Shown piece by piece: positions 17,363-25,734 of a DNA stretch of 64,000 bases. The position numbers were made by a program, and so were the translations under genes. The stretch spans positions 186,001-250,000 of the forward strand of contig RSEH01000009.1 of assembly GCA_006503475.1 (NCBI GenBank), given 5' to 3'. The stretch's first letter is position 1. The number at the start of each line of letters is the position of its first letter. The stretch comes from Stentor roeselii. Taxonomy: Eukaryota > Ciliophora > Heterotrichea > Heterotrichida > Stentoridae. A model generated the notes under the pieces. That model searched no databases, had not been told where the DNA came from, and saw nothing but the letters and a program-made list of their open reading frames with translations.

Positions 17363-18343
17363 ATGGATTCCTTAGAGCTAACTCACCAGATTATCCAGTC
17401 CATGGACATAGGAAAAATATTCAAGGACAATCACAGTGATATAAACTCTATGAGCTTTTCAGATGATAGCAACTACCTGATAACTGCTTCAGATGATGAT
17501 TCAGTGAACATCTATAACATAATGCGTGGGACAAGAGAAAAACTTCTTCTAAACAAAGACTTCGGTGTGGAAAACATCAAATTTACCCACCATCCAAATG
17601 CCTTTTTGTGCTCCACGAAGAAAGGTCCAGAGCACCTAATTAAATATTGGAGCTCTTATGATAATAGAATTATTCATAATTTTAAAGGGCATACCGATGA
17701 CATCACAGCTCTTGACATGAGTCCCAAGAACGACTTGTTCATTTCAACAGCAAAGGACAAACAAATGATTCTTTGGGACCTTCGACAAAAAAAAGGTCTC
17801 GCACGTTTGGAGTACAGAGAAAGTTCAGGTGGAGGAATGTGCGCTTTTGACCCTTGTGGAATGATTTTTGCTTTGGTTTACCCTGTAGTCATGCAAAACA
17901 TCACAAAAAACTACGTGAAACTTGTAGACTGTCAACAGTACAGTGAAGGCGCTTTTGCCACTTGGGAACTAGAGTGTCCGGAGATAAAAGGAATTCAGTT
18001 CAGTGATGACGGGAAGTATCTTTTGCTTTATACTGTTGAAAGCTCGATTTTGGTATTGGACGCTTTGGAAGGCACGAAAAAACTAGTGATAAGAGATTTT
18101 CAGAATGAGAACGGAAAAGTAATGGCGTGTTTCAGTCCTGATAGCAAATATATCGTCACTGGATGTGAAAGAAATAACGGAATCGTCGTGTTTGACGTCA
18201 ACAGTGGGCAGAAGGTCCATGAGTTAAAAGGACACCCGAAGACTCCGACTTGTCTTGCATGGAGTCGAGAACATGTGTTGCTGGCTTCGGCCTGTCAGAA
18301 TTTACTTCTATGGGTCCCTGACTTTAGCAAGATAAGGAATTAG
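17363..18343 (+). CDS. WDR82: WD40 protein WDR82/Swd2
   Basis: A 326-residue beta-propeller protein. It matches the WDR82/Swd2 family along its length: IGKIFKDNHSDINSMSFS near the start, YLITASDDDSVNIYN, FTHHPNAFLCSTKKGPEHLIKYWS (shown in part), FKGHTDDITALDMSP, FISTAKDKQMILWDLR and CAFDPCGMIFAL. Swd2/WDR82 is a subunit of the SET1/COMPASS H3K4 methyltransferase and of the transcription-termination phosphatase complex, and it binds phosphorylated RNA polymerase II CTD. Length is typical (about 313-330). Location would be nuclear. It is tandem with the DHHC gene, 20 bp downstream. Confidence 0.92.
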   Translation: MDSLELTHQIIQSMDIGKIFKDNHSDINSMSFSDDSNYLITASDDDSVNIYNIMRGTREKLLLNKDFGVENIKFTHHPNAFLCSTKKGPEHLIKYWSSYDNRIIHNFKGHTDDITALDMSPKNDLFISTAKDKQMILWDLRQKKGLARLEYRESSGGGMCAFDPCGMIFALVYPVVMQNITKNYVKLVDCQQYSEGAFATWELECPEIKGIQFSDDGKYLLLYTVESSILVLDALEGTKKLVIRDFQNENGKVMACFSPDSKYIVTGCERNNGIVVFDVNSGQKVHELKGHPKTPTCLAWSREHVLLASACQNLLLWVPDFSKIRN

Positions 18344-18363
18344 ATAAGATACTTCATTATAAC

Positions 18364-19608
18364 ATGAACAACCCAAGGTGCATCTACAGTGAAAGCTCGA
18401 CTCGAGCTTACCAGATATGGCCAGGCAACAACAAGTTCTTTTGTAAGGGCAAGTTGATTGTAGGACCGGATTTCAAGAAAGCGATTCTGTCCTTTTGTTT
18501 GATTTTTTTACCTGAGGTTCTTTTTCTGTGCACGACTGGCAGATTTTTTATAAGCAATCCGATGGTGTTAGTCACGAGTTTTCTCTTATGCTTGATAAGT
18601 CTTTTTTTTCACTTCCAGGTCGCTACTAGGGACCCGGGGTATCTTCCGAAGCAGGTCCCTCCTTTTGCGAAAGGGCCTTTTAATGGACCGATTTTGACCA
18701 AGGCACTTTTGATGGAGTCTACGAAGGGCTGTGCTATAGACAGGCCTTATATAGAAGTGCCTGTGAATGGAAACTTGGTTAAAATGAAGTACTGTCTCAC
18801 TTGTAACTCGTAAACAGGCATCCTTTTAAGACCCCCTCGAAGTTCTCATTGCTCTGACTGTGGACTTTGTGTTGAAAAATTCGATCATCACTGTCCTTGG
18901 GTTGGGAATTGCATCGGGAAAAAGAACTATAAAGTTTACCTTGCTTTTCTTTATAGTACTGCAGGATTGATTGTGTTTAATTTAGTATTTGCTGCTCTTG
19001 AAATAAACTATACTGTCAATGCGATTAGAAGTAAGGAAAAGAATGGAGATAAGGCGTTTTTTAAGGTTTTAGAGCATTCTGGAGGAACTGTTTTGTTTTT
19101 GGTTTATACTGGAGTGGTATTTTATAGATAGATCATGTGGTTTGTGTTATTTTTAACGAATTTTCACTCTTATTTGATTAGTACTAACCAGACTACGCAT
19201 GAGTACTTGAAGAAGATTTGGAGGAATAAGACAGGAAATCCTTATTCTTATAGAAATATTTTGAAAAATATTGTAAGACTTGTTTTCAAGAACCCGTTTC
19301 CTGAACATTTCGATAAACAGCTTCCTGTTAATTTAAATTTTGAAACTTATACTATTACACCTTCTAGACTTGGATTCATACGCAATTGTCAACAGATCAA
19401 AAATGAAGCTGAACCTATCAAAACTAATGGACTTAATTCGAGGAATGGAGAAAAAGTTGAGGATTCTATTGATGAGGATAAACATATCATCATTGGACAG
19501 AAGTTTGGAAAAGGAAATGAAAAAGTTGTTAATAGTCCTGAAAATTATCAGAATTTAAAACGTGAAGAGTCTTTCAGTGATGATGAGAAAAAAATTATTT
19601 TTCATTAA
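18364..19608 (+). CDS. DHHC palmitoyltransferase, two 15-nt introns
   Basis: Exons 18364-18802, 18818-19116 and 19132-19608 give 404 residues. The first intron interrupts the cysteine-rich domain: splicing yields [18 protein letters not shown] followed by the catalytic [19 protein letters not shown]. Four membrane segments flank it in the family's usual order, with DPG after TM2 (RDPGYLP) and the TTxE motif after TM4 ([10 protein letters not shown]). The enzyme transfers palmitate to cysteines of cytosolic-facing proteins. The C-terminal 100 residues are hydrophilic and lysine/glutamate-rich. The membrane (Golgi, plasma or other) cannot be told from the sequence. The start is 20 bp after WDR82 and preceded by TTATAAC. 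Confidence 0.93.
18803..18817 (+). other. 15-nt intron in DHHC gene
   Basis: Sequence gtaactcgtaaacag; GTA start, CAG end, A at position 10. Splicing restores the third cysteine of the DHHC cysteine-rich domain, a strong test that the intron is real. Confidence 0.95.
19117..19131 (+). other. 15-nt intron in DHHC gene
   Basis: Sequence gtattttatagatag; GTA start, TAG end, A at position 10. Splicing rejoins transmembrane segment 4 ([17 protein letters not shown]). Confidence 0.93.
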
Positions 19609-19719
19609 AAGTTGGATTATGTAGTATATTTAAAGACTATCTAAGAAGATAATCAAAATCAATCCATAAATCCAGAACTTTCAAATCCAATTAATCTTCT
19701 AATCCTTCATAAGAAAAAT

Positions 19720-22098
19720 ATGTACAAAACCCGTCATTCCTACCTTCTTGAAGATTCCTTTCCCCAGCCCCACCCCCTCCCAAGCAAGCCCTACTCACTT
19801 GACTCTGACATGCTATTCGGTTGGCGTCCAAAGCACCTAAAATCTCCTCTTCCTCTAACATTCGACGACTGGACGAAAAGCCTGGGCCAAAGGCGTTTTC
19901 CAGTAGTCTTCAAAGGTTACCGAGCGCATGACAGTTTCAATTTACCTCAAGACCTTCAACACTCTTTCCCTGAATCTTTTCCATTTGACAATTCAGACAA
20001 AAGCCTAACAGCTTATAACTTTTTAAATAAGAATAAATCAAACAAGCAATATGGAATGACGCGGCTTTCAGAAGATTCTTTAATTTTCGACTCTTTTTTT
20101 GAATCAGGGAATTTGGACCGTGTGGAAAGAATTAGTCAAAACGAATACGACTTGTTTATTCGGCCAGATTCAAACACTGCAGGCCACATGCATTGGTTTT
20201 ACTTTTCAGTCACTGGGTTTAAATCACAGGAAAAAGTTAAGTTCAACATTGTTAACTTTACAAGAAGTTCTCCTTTATTTCGTGCTGGAATGAAACCGAA
20301 AATTTTCAGCTTGTTTCGGTCTTTACATGATTCAAGATATGACTGGGAAGATGTGGTAGAAGGTGTTAACTTTGGGTATAGCAAGTTGAATAAATTTATT
20401 GATAATGAGAAAGAATTGTTTATGCTTAGCTTTGAAATTATTCCTGATGATTTAAGTGAAAAATTATGGCTGGCAACGACGGTTCCTTATACTTATACAC
20501 GACTTTGGAAGGTGCTGAATAGTCTTCAAAGTGACCAAGAGTCTTATGAAAGTTCTTCTGTTATTGTTGGGTCTCTCGGGAAGTCTCTTAGTTTACTTGA
20601 TATTCCAATAGTAACTATCACGAACCCTCAAAGTATTTTTAATAAGCAAGTCGTGGTAGTGACCGCTCGCGTTCATCCTTCAGAAACTATCGGAAGTTGG
20701 GTAATGGAAGGCTTTTTAAGGTTTATTTCAAGTAAAACTCCTGAAAGTTCCAGACTTCGCGATTTGTTCGACTTTCGAATTATCCCCATGTGTAACCCGG
20801 ATGGGGTACTTATCGGGAATTCAAGAACGAATTTGAATGGAAATGACTTAAATCGCTGTTACCTTCGCCCGAATGACTCACAAATAGAGGCAAGTCTTAT
20901 AAAGCGCTTTGTGGAAAATCTTAGTCAACAGGTTTTTGTCTTTCTTGACCTTCATGCGCACTTCTGCAAAAAAGGGTCGTTTCTTTATGGGCCTTGCTAC
21001 CCTTTGCATGACCCGAACTACTTTCAAACGAAAATAATGGCGAAGCTTCTTAGTGAAAGAACTCAAATCTTCAGGTATCACTCTTCTCGATTTGTTTTTG
21101 AGAAAGGAAAAAATAGCACTGCTCGAATGGTCATGTGGAAAGAATTGGGAATTGTTAACACCTTCACTTTGGAAACTTCTTATTTTGGGTATTTAAATGA
21201 ACAAAGAGAAACTGTTGCGTTTACTGTTCAGGATCTTTATCAACTTGCGGAGCATCTGGTTTTTGCTGTTCATGACTTTTTTTTCATACAGAATCAGGAA
21301 AAAATTTTTAGAGTTGAAAAAAGTGAAAAAGGAAAAAACGAGGGGAGAGGAAAAAATGAAGGAAAAGGAAAAAATGAAGGAAAAGGAAAAAATGAAGGAA
21401 AAGGAAAAAATGAAGGAAAAGGAAAAAATGAAGGAAAAGGAAAAAATGAAGGAAAAGGAAAAAATGAAGGAAAAGGAAAAAATGAAGGAAAAGGAAAAAA
21501 TGAGGAAAAAGGAAAAAATGAGGAAAAAGGAAAAAAGGAGGAAAAAGGAAAAAACGAGGAAAAAGGAAAAAACGAGGAAAAAGGACAAAAAGAGAAAAAA
21601 ACAAAAAATTTAAAAATTTGTTCTGAAAAAATGAAAAGTGAGGAAATCAAAGATTTCAGGGTCCCCGGGGAAAAGTTTCAACCGCTCGTCACTTGTCATG
21701 AAAGGTTTCAGCAGAGAAGCCTCAATGAGATTGTTGAAATGATCAGAGCTGAGAAATTCGATGATGGAAGCAGTGACTCATCTCACTCTGACAGTCAGTC
21801 TGAAGGTGAAAAAGAACTGGAACTGCCAAAAATAACTTCTGAAAGGAAAAGTGAACTTAGCATTCCCTTTGATGATTCAAAAAAAGGACCTCAAAGCACT
21901 CAGGGAAGGAAAATGAAACTTCAGGAAAAATTTGCAAGAAGAGTTGAAAGAATCAAGGGCAGGATGAAAAAAGATCGAAAAGTGACAAGAGGGAGTAGTT
22001 TAGGTAGATCGAAGGAAATTATTGAAAATTCTAAACTTCCTGCTATTGTTTCTTCCGCTAATGCCAATCGGGTTAACGGTGATAAAATATTAGATTAG
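19720..22098 (+). CDS. Cytosolic carboxypeptidase (CCP/AGBL, M14)
   Basis: A 792-residue zinc carboxypeptidase of the tubulin deglutamylase family. The N-terminal beta-sandwich domain typical of CCPs occupies about residues 60-260 (DSLIFDSFFESGNLDRVER, MHWFYFSVTG). The catalytic domain has RVHPSET (zinc His and Glu, near residue 320), CNPDGV, NLNGNDLNRCY (substrate-binding Arg), LDLHAH (zinc His, near 410) and TLETSY (catalytic Glu, near 484). It probably removes glutamates from tubulin tails in cilia and cortical microtubules. The C-terminal region has a lysine/glycine/glutamate repeat of about 14 copies (residues about 540-625) that could bind acidic tubulin surfaces. Subfamily cannot be fixed by eye. 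Confidence 0.94.
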   Translation: MYKTRHSYLLEDSFPQPHPLPSKPYSLDSDMLFGWRPKHLKSPLPLTFDDWTKSLGQRRFPVVFKGYRAHDSFNLPQDLQHSFPESFPFDNSDKSLTAYNFLNKNKSNKQYGMTRLSEDSLIFDSFFESGNLDRVERISQNEYDLFIRPDSNTAGHMHWFYFSVTGFKSQEKVKFNIVNFTRSSPLFRAGMKPKIFSLFRSLHDSRYDWEDVVEGVNFGYSKLNKFIDNEKELFMLSFEIIPDDLSEKLWLATTVPYTYTRLWKVLNSLQSDQESYESSSVIVGSLGKSLSLLDIPIVTITNPQSIFNKQVVVVTARVHPSETIGSWVMEGFLRFISSKTPESSRLRDLFDFRIIPMCNPDGVLIGNSRTNLNGNDLNRCYLRPNDSQIEASLIKRFVENLSQQVFVFLDLHAHFCKKGSFLYGPCYPLHDPNYFQTKIMAKLLSERTQIFRYHSSRFVFEKGKNSTARMVMWKELGIVNTFTLETSYFGYLNEQRETVAFTVQDLYQLAEHLVFAVHDFFFIQNQEKIFRVEKSEKGKNEGRGKNEGKGKNEGKGKNEGKGKNEGKGKNEGKGKNEGKGKNEGKGKNEGKGKNEEKGKNEEKGKKEEKGKNEEKGKNEEKGQKEKKTKNLKICSEKMKSEEIKDFRVPGEKFQPLVTCHERFQQRSLNEIVEMIRAEKFDDGSSDSSHSDSQSEGEKELELPKITSERKSELSIPFDDSKKGPQSTQGRKMKLQEKFARRVERIKGRMKKDRKVTRGSSLGRSKEIIENSKLPAIVSSANANRVNGDKILD
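21337..21600 (+). repeat. 18-nt tandem repeat coding (GKGKNE)n
   Basis: About 14 copies of an 18-base purine unit (aaaaatgaaggaaaagga) lie within the carboxypeptidase gene, near-identical in the centre and drifting at the 3' end (GEK, KKEEK variants). The unit has no stops in any of several frames, so long shadow frames of Phe/Ser (minus) and Lys/Glu/Met (plus) appear. Likely recently expanded and length-variable. Confidence 0.9.
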
Positions 22099-22536
22099 TT
22101 TATGTTGAATTCGGTGATGGAAGAAATTTGACTACTTTAAGGAAGAGTTACTGAGAAGGTTAAAGAGAAGGTGGCAGGTTATATAAAAACTAATCTTTCA
22201 CCAGGTATTCTGAAAGATTGACTAAATATCATTTGCTTGAAATCACCTGATATAATAAAACTATATTCCTTTTAAAATCTGTGAATCGTATATTTTATTA
22301 TTTCAGGTTGTTTAAGAAAAATTACTACTTTCAAGAGAGACTTTTGATCACCTCTAAGAAGAATTCTTTCAAACTTTAAACCTAATCCAAAATTAATCAA
22401 GCTACAAACAATAGATTTTTCAAAAATTTTCAACGAATAAAACATTAATTCATCAAATCAACACTAAAGACTTACTCACTTAAAATCAAAGCTAGAGCTG
22501 TATAGCTTATAGTTTAATATAAGCCATATATTTTTA
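22099..22536 (+). other. AT-rich spacer
   Basis: No convincing open frame, repeat or RNA gene. It ends with TTTAATATAAGCCATATATTTTTA before the next ATG, a TATA-like stretch. Confidence 0.5.
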
Positions 22537-22914
22537 ATGAATAGGCAGAAGATCTCTTCAAATATCTCGAATAGCAAGCACCACCTTAGCCAGCTTCCAG
22601 GAATCCTAAAAAAACCTCCGAGAAGAACAAATTCTGAAAAGTTTCTATCTCCGATCTACCTCAAGTCTCAGAAGCCTTTGAAAAGCAAACTCAAACTTTC
22701 AGTCAACATCAAAACGACAAGAGAAAAACTGAGGAACTTACTTCAAAACACTTGCACTAGGAACGAACTGCATCCTATCACATCAAAATCGTTATTTCCT
22801 AAACTTTCTCCAATTATCTCTTGTCAATCGTTGAAAGCTACTGTTTTAAATGATTCTCGCATCAGTCAAAACACAACCATTGAGAAAATTTGCACATCAT
22901 TAATCTTTAAGTGA
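22537..22914 (+). CDS. Small basic hypothetical protein
   Basis: A 125-residue protein rich in K, S, N and R (MNRQKISSNISNSK, GILKKPPRRTNSEKF). It has no hydrophobic segment, probably little fixed structure, and a short helical stretch (TTREKLRNLLQNTC). It stands alone between two plus-strand genes, with a TATA-like sequence about 10 bp upstream. No family is recognised. The open frame and codon content favour a real gene, but no homology supports it. Confidence 0.55.
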   Translation: MNRQKISSNISNSKHHLSQLPGILKKPPRRTNSEKFLSPIYLKSQKPLKSKLKLSVNIKTTREKLRNLLQNTCTRNELHPITSKSLFPKLSPIISCQSLKATVLNDSRISQNTTIEKICTSLIFK

Positions 22915-23200
22915 TATTCTTTAATATTTGAATTGTTTTGGTTATTTTTATTTGATTTAAATGATTTTGGAAGTGGTTTTTGAATAGTCACAAGGCGAAG
23001 TTAAGGAGATAGAACTGGCTTAGTATTTAGAACTTAGTTTAATGTGTTAGTGAGTTTCAATATTAATCGAAGTATTGAATATATTTATTGATGAGGACCT
23101 TTAAAACCCATAAACCAAAACTCAACCTCTCCAACAATCAATCATTAAACCTCATTAAATTAAACCTAAATCAAGCTCACATTCCATGCTAATAAAAATC

Positions 23201-24589
23201 ATGAAGAGAAAGCCAATAGATAAAATCATAACATCCGGTTTACCCCAAGTAAACAGTTCCCTGGGTAGTTCTCCAAGATCAGGTCTACAAGAAGAGCGAA
23301 GAGAGCAGCTAGCAAAAGAATTTTCTCAAATAGACGCAGACCACAACAACTATTTATCCTTCGAGGAAATCTACAACTTTCTCTCCGACCGTCAAAAAGA
23401 GCCATTCGACGAGACCCTCTGCCGAGATCTCTTCAACAGCATGGACAAAAACAAGGACAACCAGATTTCGTTAGAAGAGTTCGTCGACGCTTACACTGAG
23501 ACCGAGGACTTGATAATCAAACGAATAAGAACCGTGAAATCCGAAATAAAGAAGAAAAAAGACGAACTTGCAAAAAATCAAGAAAAACTCCGAAAAGCTC
23601 AAATCAATGAAACGACGAATGAATTCGGAATCATGAACGGAAGTGAACTTAGAGTCGAAGTCAAAAGTGCTCAACACCTTGCACCGGCAAATGCGAAGGG
23701 CACGGCGGACCCTTTCGTTGTTCTTCAGTTTAAAGATAAGAAGTTCTTGACCAATACCATCCCAGCGAGTCTTAACCCGAGTTGGAACGAGTCTTTTATG
23801 TTTAAAGTCACTGAAAGAACAGGCGATTTGCTACTTTTCATCAAAAATAAAAGCTTTTTCGGTGAAAAGCTGATTGGAAAGGTGTCTATTCCCCTTGCTA
23901 CTTTAAAAGACCAGTTGAAAATTGAGCAGTTCTTTCAACTTAATGACGAAAACGACAAAAAAACGACAGGAAAAATTTTACTTGAGCTTCAATGGATCTG
24001 GAGTAATGTCAGATATCTTTCTGACATCTGTAAACAACTTGAAAAGTTAATTGATGAGGAACAAGATAGACTTTCAATGATCAAAGAAAAACTTGATAAC
24101 CTCCGAAGGCCCTTCGGCCATTTGACTGAGTTAAACACGAGAGCCGACATGATTGCCACCCCCGGGTCAAGGACAGAGTCCCACGAAGAGAACTTCGCCC
24201 ATCGATTCAGCGAGACGATGAGTTTGAAAATATCAATAGTCGTTGAAAACGAGGACTATTTGTACTACTCGATATTGACTTACATGCTGCTTAGCGTTGT
24301 CATCAACTTTGCAAGACCTGATTTTTTGAATGTAAAGTCCATTTAGGTCATTCTCAGCATTTATGGATTCTTTCATTGGATCAGGTTCGAATTGAACGAA
24401 CTTAAAATTTTTGCTTTTTTGATGCTTGCTAGTCAGATCTTTGACTTCGCTTGGATTTACTTGTATGCTGCAGATTGGGCAGCTACTGGAGGGACTTATG
24501 AAATGACGGTATGGGCGAGTTGCATTCTTATTTTCCTCAAAATGCCACTTTCTTTAGTGTTTTGGATGAAAAGTAGAGTTTTTAATTGA
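23201..24589 (+). CDS. EF-hand / C2 / C-terminal membrane protein
   Basis: The frame opens at 23186, but the second ATG at 23201 has the TAATAAAAATCATG context shared with the gene at 14735 and is preferred. A 15-nt intron at 24332-24346 joins two exons, giving about 457 residues. Residues about 30-100 are two EF-hands (DADHNNYLSFEEIYNFL and DKNKDNQISLEEFVDAY), each with the Ca-binding D/N/E positions. A basic coiled coil follows, then a C2 domain around residues 150-255 (LRVEVKSAQHLAPANAKGTADPF, NPSWNESF). After another coiled coil the C-terminus has three or four membrane segments, the last from the second exon. A calcium-regulated membrane-contact or trafficking protein is a reasonable inference; a specific ortholog is not recognised. 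Confidence 0.87.
24332..24346 (+). other. 15-nt intron in EF-hand/C2 gene
   Basis: Sequence gtaaagtccatttag; GTA start, TAG end, A at position 10. Without splicing the protein ends inside a membrane segment; splicing adds 80 residues with further membrane helices. Confidence 0.93.
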
Positions 24590-24616
24590 TAGGTTTTTGT
24601 TAAAGTTTTTAGAAAA

Positions 24617-24937
24617 TTATAAAATACTGCAAAAACCACAGCAGGTTGGGTTTAACTTCGGCGTGTTGCTGCAGGTGATGTGAACGTGAATAGGCATTGG
24701 GTGTGAGCGGTCTGGAAGAGGGTAGGAATTCAGGGATTTTCCATCTTCTAATTCTTTTCCCATAGAAAAAAATCTCAGGTATTCTATCGAGTTTTTGTCG
24801 TATTGACTTGGAAGAGCTGTTTGCAAAAGGGTTTCTTTTATCTTGTATATCTAAATAAAAGGTACTTTTTCAGTTCCTTTATACTGGCGCTTCAGTCGGT
24901 TGTCTGTGTTCGGGAAGATGAAGGTTATTGAGATCAT
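24617..24937 (-). CDS. UBL3/MUB-like membrane-anchored ubiquitin-fold protein
   Basis: Two exons (24937-24866 and 24850-24617) joined across a 15-nt intron encode 101 residues. The N-terminus (MISITFIFPNTDNRLKRQY) and the middle (LRFFSMGKELEDGKSLNSY, IHVHITC) match the ubiquitin-like fold of UBL3/MUB, including the F-x-GK-x-L-x-D loop. The C-terminus reads CCGFCSIL: CSIL is a CaaX box for geranylgeranylation, with extra cysteines for palmitoylation, just as animal UBL3 and plant MUBs end in CCxxL. These proteins anchor ubiquitin-conjugating enzymes or cargo at membranes and, in animals, sort proteins into extracellular vesicles. It is convergent with the EF-hand/C2 gene (27 bp). Confidence 0.82.
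24851..24865 (-). other. 15-nt intron in UBL3-like gene
   Basis: Coding-strand gtaccttttatttag; GTA start, TAG end, A at position 10. It joins the first beta-strand exon (24 codons) to the rest of the ubiquitin-like fold. Confidence 0.9.
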
Positions 24938-24967
24938 TTTCTTATATATTCTTAAAGTTTAAATTCT

Positions 24968-25210
24968 CTAGGGTGTAAGAAAGGTTTCAAGTTGGGTTTT
25001 GATGATGGAACATTCTGATTTTAATCTTAGTTGCTCTTGGGTTACTCTTTCGAGAAGTTTTTCGGCCAGGATCTCACTTTGGGTTGGATTTGGAAGGGAT
25101 TGGGGAGAGTTTAAAGAGCTTTTCAGGCAGGAGGAGTACATTGAGCTGTTTAAAGATGGACCTTGGGATATCATCAGGTGTTTTTCGAAATCGTAGCTAC
25201 AGTTAAACAT
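24968..25210 (-). CDS. Small coiled-coil protein
   Basis: An 80-residue frame from ATG 25210 to TAG 24968. The first half is serine/proline-rich (SSCLKSSLNSPQSLPNP) and the second half a predicted amphipathic helix (ILAEKLLERVTQEQLRLKSE). Its size and helix resemble small subunits of trafficking complexes such as BLOC-1-type proteins, but no clear match is seen. It is tandem with the UBL3-like gene, 30 bp apart. An overlapping plus-strand frame lacks an ATG context and looks like a shadow. Confidence 0.6.
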   Translation of the reverse strand: MFNCSYDFEKHLMISQGPSLNSSMYSSCLKSSLNSPQSLPNPTQSEILAEKLLERVTQEQLRLKSECSIIKTQLETFLTP

Positions 25211-25339
25211 TTTGAATTAAATAATGAGAGGCGGTTTAAGGATTTTTTTGAGGAGGTTATTTGGATTTTGTGAATTTATCATATTTGGGGTTTTGTGGGT
25301 TTGGGATTTAGAATGTTTTAGCTTTTTCTTTTTATTGAT

Positions 25340-25700
25340 TAGGAGAAATTTTCATGATCTATTGTTTGAGAAATTTTTCTTTTTATTATTAGGAAAAATT
25401 TTCATGATATAATGGCAGAAATTATTATTTGTGATTTGGAGATATTTTGATGATCATTTAGCTTATTTTAATTTACTGATTATGAGAAATTTTCATGATA
25501 AATTGTCTAAGAACTTTATTCTTTGACTTATTATGAAAAATTTTCATGATCTTTTGTCTAAGAACTTTTTTCATACTGATTAGGAAAAATTTTCATGATA
25601 TAATGGCTAATAAATTTATTATTTGTGATTTGGAGATATTTTGATGATTATTTATCTAAATTTTAATTTTTACTAATTATTAGAAATTTTCACGATCTAT
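25340..25700. repeat. Imperfect repeats with AATTTTCATGAT core
   Basis: The core AATTTTCATGAT recurs at least six times (near 25349, 25397, 25489, 25541, 25588, and a CACGAT variant near 25686). A larger unit of about 191-194 bases is duplicated: compare 25391-25460 with 25582-25655, sharing GTGATTTGGAGATATTTTGATGAT. It lies just 3' of the channel gene stop and upstream of the small coiled-coil gene. It could be old tandem duplication or protein-binding sites. Confidence 0.75.
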
Positions 25701-25734
25701 TATCTAAAAACCTTATTTTCATAATTTATTTAAT

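Noticed and set aside
21193-21650. Long Phe/Ser-rich minus-strand and Lys/Glu/Met-rich plus-strand frames over the carboxypeptidase repeat
   Set aside because: They are shadows of an 18-nt repeat without stops in any frame; the carboxypeptidase frame is continuous through them and has homology.
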